Shown here one piece after another: positions 1 to 5,424 of a DNA stretch of 7,893 nucleotides; the stretch's first letter is position 1, and the number at the start of each line of letters is the position of its first letter. The stretch covers positions 1 through 7,893 of the forward strand of contig PKYX01000150.1 of NCBI GenBank assembly GCA_003132825.1. The letters are read 5' to 3'. The DNA is from Acidobacteriaceae bacterium. Its GTDB lineage: Bacteria > Acidobacteriota > Terriglobia > Terriglobales > Acidobacteriaceae. A program made the position numbers and the translations under genes. The notes under the pieces are model-generated. The model was not told the origin of the DNA. It saw only the letters and a list, made by a program, of their open reading frames with translations, and ran no database searches.

Positions 1-2
1 CC

Positions 3-1103
3 TGCGTGCTGATGTTCCAGACCCACTGCTATGACTCCTGGCTGGGTGGCGAAGCCCGGCAGAGCAGGTTTTTCATGTGGTCGCAGCTCGGCGGAACGTT
101 CCCGGCGCCGCTTTTTCTTTTTCTGGCGGGAATGTCCCTTGCACTGGTGACCGGCAAGTTGCTCGAGAGGCGGCTGCCGCCGCGCCAGATCGCCCGCACC
201 CTGATTCTCCGCGGGGCGGAGATCTTGGGGTTCGGGCTCCTGTTCCGGCTGCAGGAATTTCTTGTTGCCTGGGGTTGGGCGCCCTGGAGCGATCTGCTGC
301 GGGTGGACATTCTGAACAGCATCGGCGTTTCGCTGATGTTGATGGGGGCGGTTTGCTGGCTGGTTTTGGCGCTGCTCCCGCGATCTCGGAACGGCGGGTC
401 CGAAGGCCATATCATCCGCACACAATTCATCCTGGGGACCGTCGGGGTTGGGGTGGCTGTGCTGATCTCGCTGCTGACTCCGCCCCTGTGGACGACCTGG
501 CGTCCGGATTGGCTGGCTTGGCCGCTCGCGTCCTACATCGAGGGCGTGCACCTCGGGCAGGCGCAGGCAGGCTTGTTTCCGATCTTCCCCTGGACGGGGT
601 TTGCCTTTATGGGACTCGCCGCCGGCTTTTTTTTGCGGAGTGGCTGGGTGCGGGAGCGCGAGGCGGCGGCCTTTGCCCTGGCGGGAGCGGGCGGTGTAGG
701 GCTGGTCTACCTGGCGCGATGGCTCGATGCCCAGCCCCACCAACTCTATGCGGCCTATGACTATTGGCACACCAGTCCGAATTTCTTTCTGCTGCGCGTG
801 GGCTTGCTGCTCGTGATCCTCAGTGCTGTTTATGCCTGGTGCCGCTGGGGAGCGGGCCAGTGGGGCTTCAGCCCGCTGGTGCAATTAGGGCAGACGTCGC
901 TGCTGGTGTATTGGGTGCACATCGAGTTTGTGTACGGACGGGTTTCAATCCTGCCCAAACGCGCGGTGGATATTCCGACTGCCTCCTTGGGCCTGCTGAC
1001 CATTTTTCTCTCGATGCTGTTGTTGTCATGGTTCCGGACCCGGCTCAAGGGACGCGGCCTGGCGGCGCCCGGCTGGTTTCGCGGGCCGGTGAAAGCCGGT
1101 TGA
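3..1103 (+). CDS. DUF1624 / HGSNAT-like integral membrane acyltransferase (5' truncated)
   Basis: Multi-pass membrane protein resembling the heparan-alpha-glucosaminide N-acetyltransferase catalytic family (PF07786, formerly DUF1624). The family's characterised member moves acetyl groups from acetyl-CoA across a membrane onto terminal glucosamine; the substrate of bacterial members is mostly unknown. Seen here: FQTHCYDSW at the very start, whose His aligns with the region carrying the family's conserved His; FPAPLFLFLAGMSLAL; DILNSIGVSL; FPWTGFAFMGLAAG; and a C-terminal LGQTSLLVYWVHIEF block, all family-like. There are roughly nine to ten hydrophobic segments. The frame is open to the window edge, and the GTG at 6 is probably an internal Val, because the family begins with an earlier DxLRG-type segment that is missing here; about 15-40 residues are likely lost. 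The stop is TGA at 1101-1103. A weak GC stem (about 1083-1100) overlaps the gene end without a following T-run. Family confidence is good; substrate unknown. Confidence 0.85.
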   Translation, partial: CVLMFQTHCYDSWLGGEARQSRFFMWSQLGGTFPAPLFLFLAGMSLALVTGKLLERRLPPRQIARTLILRGAEILGFGLLFRLQEFLVAWGWAPWSDLLRVDILNSIGVSLMLMGAVCWLVLALLPRSRNGGSEGHIIRTQFILGTVGVGVAVLISLLTPPLWTTWRPDWLAWPLASYIEGVHLGQAQAGLFPIFPWTGFAFMGLAAGFFLRSGWVREREAAAFALAGAGGVGLVYLARWLDAQPHQLYAAYDYWHTSPNFFLLRVGLLLVILSAVYAWCRWGAGQWGFSPLVQLGQTSLLVYWVHIEFVYGRVSILPKRAVDIPTASLGLLTIFLSMLLLSWFRTRLKGRGLAAPGWFRGPVKAG

Positions 1104-1106
1104 ACC

Positions 1107-2063
1107 TTAGACCCTCCGCTCAAGCGATGCTCGTTCCCACCCGGCGAGGTTTGAGCCCGCATCGTAGGTGCTTTGGAGGAATTCGAGCAAAGTTGCCCGC
1201 GGCGACGCTGAGCGGCGGACATCCTCGTACGGCAAGAAAAATTCGTGCAATTGGGGATGGTAAAAGGCGCTCGCGGGGCTCACCCGGCTCTGCTCCAGGC
1301 CCTTCGGTTCTGGCGCCGCATAGGCATAGAAGGCGGCTCCTTTCACGTCGCCGCCCCCTGGCCAGAAGCCGGCGCTGATCACTTCATGCGAGTAGGCTTC
1401 GCGGGTGATGCGGTCCGCCCCCTCGCGGGGCGGCGCGCGCCGGCCGGAAAAGCGAGTCACTGCCAGATCAAAACTTCCCCAAAAGAAGTGCACGGGGCTG
1501 TCCTTGCCGATGAAGCGCGAACGGAATTCCTCAAACACCGTGTTTACCGCAAGCAGAGCGCGCCAAAAAAGGGCCACCTGCAGGCCATCGTAGGAAGCGT
1601 GCTGAACGTCCTTTTCAAAGGGAATCGGGTTGGGAACTTCGACCGGCGTGGCCCAGATCTTCACCTTGATGCCGAGCGACTGTAAAGCCGACATGAACTC
1701 TTGGTAGAAATCCGCTACCGATCGCGGTGCCAGAGCCAGCCTCTGGCCGGTTCCCTGGCTGGTGTCGATGATCAATTGGTGCTCGAGGAAATCAAATTCA
1801 ACCGCAAAGACCCCGCGGTCGTAAGGGATGGCCGAGGTGGTAAGGCCGCGGGGACTGACATAGAGCGCCACTTCCCACCAGTGATTCAGCAACGGGCTGA
1901 GCGCGAGGCGGACCTTGCCCACGATCTGGGTCCACATGTGGAGCGTGGCGCAAGTATCTGCCCAGGCTTCGAGCGGCGGCAGGGCGGGCCAGAAAGCCGG
2001 ATCGGCGGTGAAATCAGGCAACGGAGCCGGCAAGCTTCGGTCAGAGCTAGGGTTGGCGACCAT
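1107..2063 (-). CDS. DUF5996 family protein of unknown function
   Basis: Soluble 318-residue protein of the DUF5996 family (PF19459), which has no established function. Recognisable blocks in order: WPALPPLEAWADTCATLHMW (about 25-44) followed by QIVGKVRLALSPLLNHWWEV; the YVSPRGLTTSAIPY stretch (68-81) leading into FAVEFDFLEHQLII; HFFWGSFDLAVTRFSGRRAP (192-211); and SHEVISAGFWPG (225-236). The length matches the family. The ATG at 2063 is preferred over an in-frame GTG at 2090 because GGGGGA lies 8 nt before it and nothing comparable precedes the GTG. There is no signal peptide or membrane segment. The stop lies 69 bp downstream in frame order from nothing else on this strand and is 3 bp from the stop of the converging membrane protein gene. 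It follows the GH20 gene by 69 bp on the same strand, so read-through from that gene is possible; no clear terminator or promoter is visible between them. Confidence 0.9.
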   Translation of the reverse strand: MVANPSSDRSLPAPLPDFTADPAFWPALPPLEAWADTCATLHMWTQIVGKVRLALSPLLNHWWEVALYVSPRGLTTSAIPYDRGVFAVEFDFLEHQLIIDTSQGTGQRLALAPRSVADFYQEFMSALQSLGIKVKIWATPVEVPNPIPFEKDVQHASYDGLQVALFWRALLAVNTVFEEFRSRFIGKDSPVHFFWGSFDLAVTRFSGRRAPPREGADRITREAYSHEVISAGFWPGGGDVKGAAFYAYAAPEPKGLEQSRVSPASAFYHPQLHEFFLPYEDVRRSASPRATLLEFLQSTYDAGSNLAGWERASLERRV

Positions 2064-2071
2064 CGTGGCGA

Positions 2072-2077
2072 TCCCCC
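2072..2077 (-). promoter_or_regulatory. Shine-Dalgarno deciding the DUF5996 start
   Basis: Minus-strand GGGGGA, 8 nt before the ATG at 2063. The alternative upstream GTG at 2090 has no purine-rich motif at a suitable distance. This supports the shorter, 318-residue form. Confidence 0.6.
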
Positions 2078-2132
2078 AAAATGAAAGCACACCAGACTAG
2101 CGCAGGCCCATCGCCAGGGCAAACCGGCAGCC

Positions 2133-4199
2133 TTACTTCCCCGTGGTCGGGGCCGCGGAACCGGCGCTGGTTTCGACCAACCTCCGGATAGAGGGCGCAA
2201 TCATCAGAAGGAGTTGAGCCTGCGGCTTCTCCGCCTCTGCGATGCGGGCTAGTTGCTCGGCTCTCCACTGCTCGGGTGAGGGTTGTCCGCGATCGAGATA
2301 GTCGAGCGCCTCCAGGCCTACTGCGCCGAGTGCGGACAGATCTCGAGAAATCGGCACGGCCTCTTGCATCAGGAATGAATCGCGCGCGACCGGCTCTAGA
2401 CTGGCGTCGTTGTCCCGCCAGCGGGCCAGCAAGGTTCGTGCTTGCGCTTCCGTGTCCGGCTTCATCCCGCCGGCGAGCAACGCAGCCACCCAAGTGGCGA
2501 AATGCCGGGCGGCTGCGCTCTCCGGACGGGCAGCATCCACCAAACGGTTCAGGGGCGTGGCCGCGGTTGCTTCCGCCGTCGCCAGTTTGCTGCGGGTATA
2601 GTCCTTGACGGGTTCGACCAGGTCCGCCAGGATACGCAGCGCCCGGATATCGTCGGTCCCGGCAATGCGGCGCAACATGGGATCGTAGCTCGCGTTGTGG
2701 GTCAATCCGAATGAGTCTAGCCACCGGCTGGTCCCTTCGAGGCGCTGATACATGGAATCGACATCGGTCACACTCTCGGGCGACCACAGACGCTCGGCGA
2801 TCGCCGCCGCCCGCGGCCAAATGCGAGAATCGATATTTTCCGGAGACACATACTCAGCCCACATGCAGGCCTCGCCTCCGAGAATGCGCGCGCTCTCGTC
2901 CGGCGTCAGATTGGCCGTCGGACCTCTCATCGGATCCACGGCATAGTGTTGCGCCGCGGGTTGATTGAGATCGAGATAGTATCCCGAGGACAACAAGCCG
3001 CGATATCCCTCGGTGGCCGCGGTCGCGAGCGATTGCTGCCCACGCCAGGACTGGATCACGATGCTTTTGGGCAGCCGCGGATTCAGGATCTCATCCCACC
3101 CCATCATGATTTTTCCGTGCTTGTTCACGAGCGCCTGCACCCGCTGGTTGAAGTGAGCCTGGAGCGCATCCGTATTTTTTATCCCGTGCGCACGCATGAA
3201 CGCTCGGATGGCCGGGTTCGCGCTCCACTCCACTCCGTTCACTTCATCGCCGCCAATGTGGAAGTACCGATCGGGAAACAGATGGGCCATCTCGCCGATG
3301 AATTCATCCAGAAATTTGTAGGTGCGCTCTTCGGTGGGATTCATGGCGGGATCAAAGACTCCCCATTTGCGTTCGATCGCATAGGGGCCGTTGCCGCTGG
3401 CAAGTTCCGGGTAGCCGACAAACCACGACGTGGCGTGCCCCGGCATGTCAAACTCGGGCACCACCCGGATGCCCCGATCGGCGGCGTAAGCCACGAGCTC
3501 CCGCGCTTCCTCCTGGGTGTAGTAGAGCCCGTCGGAGCCCATTTTCTGCAGCTTGGGGAATTTCTTGCTCTCGATGCGGAATCCCTGGTTGTCGGACAGA
3601 TGCCAGTGAAATACGTTTATTTTCACCGCGGCCATCCCGTCCAGGTTGCGCTTGAGGACCTCCATCGGAATAAAGTGGCGGCTGACGTCGATCATCAACC
3701 CGCGCCAGGGAAACCGAGGCTGGTCCTCGATCGAGACCGCCGGCACCACGAAGCCGGAAGGAACGTTTTCGACCAACTGCAGGAACGTCTCGAGCCCGTG
3801 CAGAATGCCCAGGGGATTCGGCGCCCGCAGCGACGCGCCTGCGCTCGTGATCTCTAAAATGTAGGATTCGTCCTCGCCCAATCGCTCGACCTCTTGGCTG
3901 GCATGGCCGGTGCGAATGACCAGTGTGGCTGCCGGGCCTCGAACCAGGTTCATATCGAGCGGAAGCATGCCGGTTTCAAAGCGCAGCTGATTTAGGAATC
4001 GATTCACGGCCCGTTGCAGGCGGGCGTCGGTGTACCCGGTCGTGGTGACCGAAAACGAGGGATCGAGAACAAGCTGGCCGGAGCCGGGCTGCAGCTCGGC
4101 CGGCATGGGCATGAGCATCCAGGGACGTGGCGGGGATTGCGCTCTAGCCAAAGACACGAGCATCTCCCCGCACATGATCACAACCAGCAACGTCCGCAT
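2133..4199 (-). CDS. Secreted GH20 beta-N-acetylhexosaminidase
   Basis: Removes terminal beta-linked GlcNAc or GalNAc from glycans (chitin oligosaccharides, glycoconjugates, possibly murein fragments) by the substrate-assisted retaining mechanism of family GH20. The 688-residue protein has a signal peptide (1-20, ending ARA before QS), so it acts outside the cytoplasm. An N-terminal GH20b-type alpha/beta domain (about 28-160) precedes the (beta/alpha)8 domain (about 163-500). By motif alignment with characterised GH20 enzymes the whole active site is present: Arg174, Asp203 in HWHLSDNQGFR, His255 in MPGHA, catalytic pair Asp318-Glu319 in HIGGDEV, Trp368, Trp385, Tyr408/Asp410, and Trp447/Glu449 in MWAEYV. 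About 180 C-terminal residues (505-688) form an Ala/Leu/Arg-rich, probably helical extension of no clear family. The ATG at 4199 has GAGGGG about 8 nt upstream. The linkage and natural substrate cannot be told from sequence. Confidence 0.96.
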   Translation of the reverse strand: MRTLLVVIMCGEMLVSLARAQSPPRPWMLMPMPAELQPGSGQLVLDPSFSVTTTGYTDARLQRAVNRFLNQLRFETGMLPLDMNLVRGPAATLVIRTGHASQEVERLGEDESYILEITSAGASLRAPNPLGILHGLETFLQLVENVPSGFVVPAVSIEDQPRFPWRGLMIDVSRHFIPMEVLKRNLDGMAAVKINVFHWHLSDNQGFRIESKKFPKLQKMGSDGLYYTQEEARELVAYAADRGIRVVPEFDMPGHATSWFVGYPELASGNGPYAIERKWGVFDPAMNPTEERTYKFLDEFIGEMAHLFPDRYFHIGGDEVNGVEWSANPAIRAFMRAHGIKNTDALQAHFNQRVQALVNKHGKIMMGWDEILNPRLPKSIVIQSWRGQQSLATAATEGYRGLLSSGYYLDLNQPAAQHYAVDPMRGPTANLTPDESARILGGEACMWAEYVSPENIDSRIWPRAAAIAERLWSPESVTDVDSMYQRLEGTSRWLDSFGLTHNASYDPMLRRIAGTDDIRALRILADLVEPVKDYTRSKLATAEATAATPLNRLVDAARPESAAARHFATWVAALLAGGMKPDTEAQARTLLARWRDNDASLEPVARDSFLMQEAVPISRDLSALGAVGLEALDYLDRGQPSPEQWRAEQLARIAEAEKPQAQLLLMIAPSIRRLVETSAGSAAPTTGK

Positions 4200-4248
4200 A
4201 GTTGGCTCCCCTCAAGCGGGCTCTCAGTACCGCAGCTGCGTGAAGGGA

Positions 4249-4277
4249 AGCATAGTGAAACCAGCGTCCGCCAGCAA
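4249..4277 (-). promoter_or_regulatory. Candidate sigma70-type promoter for the GH20 gene
   Basis: On the minus strand TTGCTG (4277-4272) and TATGCT (4254-4249) are exactly 17 bp apart and would start transcription near 4242, about 43 nt before the ATG at 4199. The -35 matches the consensus at 3 of 6 positions and the -10 at 4 of 6. The spacing and location are right but the boxes are weak. Confidence 0.35.
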
Positions 4278-4286
4278 ACAGAATAC

Positions 4287-4589
4287 CTAGGAGGCGGTCG
4301 TGGATCGTCGGCTGGCGCCGACGAGTAGAAAGAGCAAGAAAGAGATTCCTGTCCAGAGCGCAGTCTTCTGGTCCGCCGAACGCGATGGAGACAGGGGCTT
4401 CTCGTTCCCGACGATCGCCCCGGACTTCGAGGTTTTTCGATCGAAGACGACGACCAATTGCGTCGGGGCTTGCAGCACCGGTCGATCGTCACGGACGGCA
4501 ATATGGGAACGGAGTGGCGCGTCCGATTTTCGCGAACCAAGAGCGTCGTAAGCAGGGGTGAGACGGGTGCTCGCGTCTCGCCGCTCGAG
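4287..4589 (-). other. Open frame with a C-terminal membrane segment, in frame after the PilZ stop
   Basis: The minus strand between the PilZ and GH20 genes stays open for 100 codons directly after the PilZ TAG (4590-4592) and in the same frame, ending in TAG at 4287-4289. The translation starts LERRDAST and ends with a hydrophobic stretch ALWTGISFLLFLLVG followed by a short basic tail SRRSTTAS, which resembles a C-terminal membrane anchor. The only internal start that leaves most of it is a GTG at 4478 (63 codons), with no Shine-Dalgarno. I recognise no family. It may be chance in GC-rich DNA, a read-through or decayed extension of the PilZ gene, or a small membrane protein. Apart from this frame and the GH20 promoter, the 390 bp from 4200 to 4589 show nothing I can name. 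Confidence 0.25.
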
Positions 4590-4934
4590 CTAACTGCAGG
4601 CGGCTGCCATCGCCCGGGTCGCTTCACCGCAGCCAAGCTGGCTTAGATTCCAAATATCCGGCTCCGAGGGTAGGCTTTGGATGCCGATTTCCCCCTCTTT
4701 CCGGCTGCCTACCCGGCCCACCCAGATCACGCGAAATTGGGCTTTTCCCTCATCGGTTTGTACCTCGAGGAATTCCCCGGGCTTCAGCCGCCGACTCAAT
4801 CCCTGGACGACGGCCCCGCCGCCGCTGATGTTCCTTGCCCTGGCCAATTCGGTAAAGGGCAAACAATGGGCATCCACCCCCCAAATGCGTACCGCCAAAA
4901 ACGCCGTGACTCGCGGATTCCGACGACGATCCAT
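4590..4934 (-). CDS. Single-domain PilZ protein, probable c-di-GMP receptor
   Basis: Small cytoplasmic protein of 114 residues that is essentially one PilZ domain, the common bacterial sensor of cyclic di-GMP. Both ligand motifs are present: RxxxR (Arg4 to Arg8, in RRRNPR) and the N-x-S-x-x-G motif (Asn35, Ser37, Gly40, in NISGGG). The rest follows the beta-barrel pattern, with LKPGEFLEVQ and AQFRVIWVGR strands and GEIGIQSL near the end; the IWGVDAH and PSEPDIW blocks are typical of the short PilZ proteins common in Acidobacteriota. Binding is inferred from the motifs and the output is unknown. The ATG at 4934 has GGGAGG 5 nt upstream. That site can pair perfectly with a sequence 30 nt further upstream, and several hairpins precede it, so translation may be controlled. 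After the TAG stop the frame continues open for 100 codons. The stand-alone length fits the family, so the stop is probably genuine. Confidence 0.9.
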   Translation of the reverse strand: MDRRRNPRVTAFLAVRIWGVDAHCLPFTELARARNISGGGAVVQGLSRRLKPGEFLEVQTDEGKAQFRVIWVGRVGSRKEGEIGIQSLPSEPDIWNLSQLGCGEATRAMAAACS

Positions 4935-4939
4935 TTCGG

Positions 4940-5049
4940 CCTCCCTTCAAAGCTTGGGGGGATCATAGGGTCATTCAGGGAGGAAGGAAACTTACCCCGG
5001 TTTCGCCCCGGTGGTACCTAACGTCACCGGGCTAAGATGCTGGGGGTAA
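4940..5049 (-). promoter_or_regulatory. Structured leader of the PilZ gene with Shine-Dalgarno masking
   Basis: Perfect minus-strand pairings: outer stem of TTACCCC (5049-5043) with GGGGTAA (4998-4992); inside it a hairpin of CCCGGTG (5031-5025) with CACCGGG (5013-5007) and an 11-nt loop ACGTTAGGTAC; then CCTCCCT (4983-4977) with AGGGAGG (4946-4940), the last being the PilZ ribosome site. Unpaired joining strands of 11 nt and 8 nt (the latter GCGAAACC) separate the first two stems, giving an aptamer-like layout followed by a sequestering stem. ACCGGGG is also directly repeated (3' arm and joining strand). I could not match it to c-di-GMP-I/II, fluoride, preQ1 or guanidine riboswitch consensus from memory. 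The pairings are seen; the regulatory role is inference. Confidence 0.4.
4962..4967 (-). promoter_or_regulatory. Candidate -10 box of a short PilZ transcript
   Basis: Minus-strand TATGAT matches the -10 consensus at 5 of 6 positions and would start RNA near 4955, just before the PilZ ribosome site. The -35 position (TTTCCT, 17 bp upstream) is poor. Such a transcript would lack the 5' arm that masks the Shine-Dalgarno. Confidence 0.3.
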
Positions 5050-5053
5050 AAGG

Positions 5054-5073
5054 GTTAGCGAAGGAGCGCTAAC
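5054..5073 (-). terminator. Perfect hairpin downstream of the FmdB gene, possible weak terminator
   Basis: Minus-strand GTTAGCG, a 6-nt loop CTCCTT, then CGCTAAC: seven perfect pairs, followed by CCCTTTTA. It lies about 80 nt after the FmdB stop and just before the PilZ leader structures. The four-T run is short for an intrinsic terminator. Its 3' arm (CTAAC) can alternatively pair with GTTAG in the loop of the downstream hairpin (5014-5024), so it may instead be part of the PilZ leader. Confidence 0.35.
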
Positions 5074-5153
5074 ATCGGGGAAGGGGGGTCTGGCGAGCCA
5101 TTGACGGGCGACGGCCCCGCCCCTCGAAAAGGGAAATCAAGGGAGGACGACAC

Positions 5154-5387
5154 TCAGTCGAGATCCGCCATCGAGCACGCGCCCGGGCCTCGTGGATCGC
5201 CGCAGGTGCCGCAGCCGGCGATCGCCGAACTGCTGCTCGCAGAGCCCTTGGCCGCGACCGCAAACACGGAAAGCTGAGGGGCCAGCTTCTTGCCCTGGCA
5301 CTTGGGACAGGTTGCCTTTTGGGCGCCGTAAACCAGTGCTTCGAATTCGTGATGGCATTGCTGGCAAACGTACTCAAAAATCGGCAT
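5154..5387 (-). CDS. FmdB-type zinc-ribbon protein
   Basis: Small protein of 77 residues with the N-terminal FmdB/CxxC_CxxC regulatory domain (PF09723 type). It opens MPIFEYVCQQC, the family signature, and four cysteines (8, 11, 27, 30) form a CxxC...CxxC zinc ribbon. Next come the LSVFAV strand and an Ala/Ser-rich linker (43-57). A second cysteine group follows: Cys59, Cys62 and Cys71 in a CGTCGDPRGPGAC motif, which I believe recurs in FmdB proteins of several phyla. FmdB was named from a proposed regulator of formamidase and amidase genes; for most relatives the target is unknown, and no amidase gene is adjacent here. The ATG at 5387 is chosen over an upstream in-frame start near 5426, because AGGGAG precedes it by 7 nt and because the domain always begins at MPxYEY. 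It is divergent from the hydrolase gene. Confidence 0.88.
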   Translation of the reverse strand: MPIFEYVCQQCHHEFEALVYGAQKATCPKCQGKKLAPQLSVFAVAAKGSASSSSAIAGCGTCGDPRGPGACSMADLD

Positions 5388-5424
5388 GGTCGGACTCCCT
5401 ATCCGCGGCTCGGTATAAGCTACC
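5388..5424. promoter_or_regulatory. 37-bp divergent control region between FmdB and hydrolase genes
   Basis: The two start codons are only 37 bp apart, so both promoters must overlap this region and the neighbouring coding sequence. An imperfectly symmetrical element, GGTA TAAGC TACC (5412-5424), gives TATAAG on the plus strand (5414-5419) and TTATAC on the minus strand. The plus-strand box ends 5 bp before the hydrolase ATG, which would make that mRNA leaderless. No convincing -35 is seen for either direction. Confidence 0.35.
5395..5400 (-). promoter_or_regulatory. Shine-Dalgarno deciding the FmdB start
   Basis: Minus-strand AGGGAG, 7 nt before the ATG at 5387. It excludes the longer reading that begins near 5426 and would overlap the start of the divergent hydrolase gene. 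Confidence 0.7.

Noticed and set aside
77..1378. Long plus-strand frames overlapping the first gene (77-760 and 764-1378)
   Set aside because: Both are Arg/Ala/Gly/Pro-rich out-of-frame readings of the DUF1624 gene, and the second also crosses into the opposing DUF5996 gene.
2946..3857. 303-codon open frame on the plus strand opposite the GH20 gene
   Set aside because: It is the mirror of a GH20 gene with complete catalytic motifs. Its translation resembles no family and is His/Arg/Gly-rich, as expected of an antisense shadow in GC-rich DNA.
4300..4551. 83-codon plus-strand frame in the same gap
   Set aside because: It has no recognisable domain, and no neighbour on that strand would place it in an operon. 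The minus-strand frame in the same place is longer and has a membrane segment.
4178..4636. 152-codon minus-strand frame spanning the PilZ-GH20 gap
   Set aside because: It overlaps the 3' end of PilZ and the start of GH20 in another frame and has a shadow-like Arg/Ser/Pro-rich composition without a hydrophobic or domain pattern. It has no good ribosome site that I could see.
5101..5125. GGGC-GACG-GCCC stem just after the FmdB stop as a terminator
   Set aside because: Only four base pairs and no T-run on either strand. The 5054-5073 hairpin is the better candidate.
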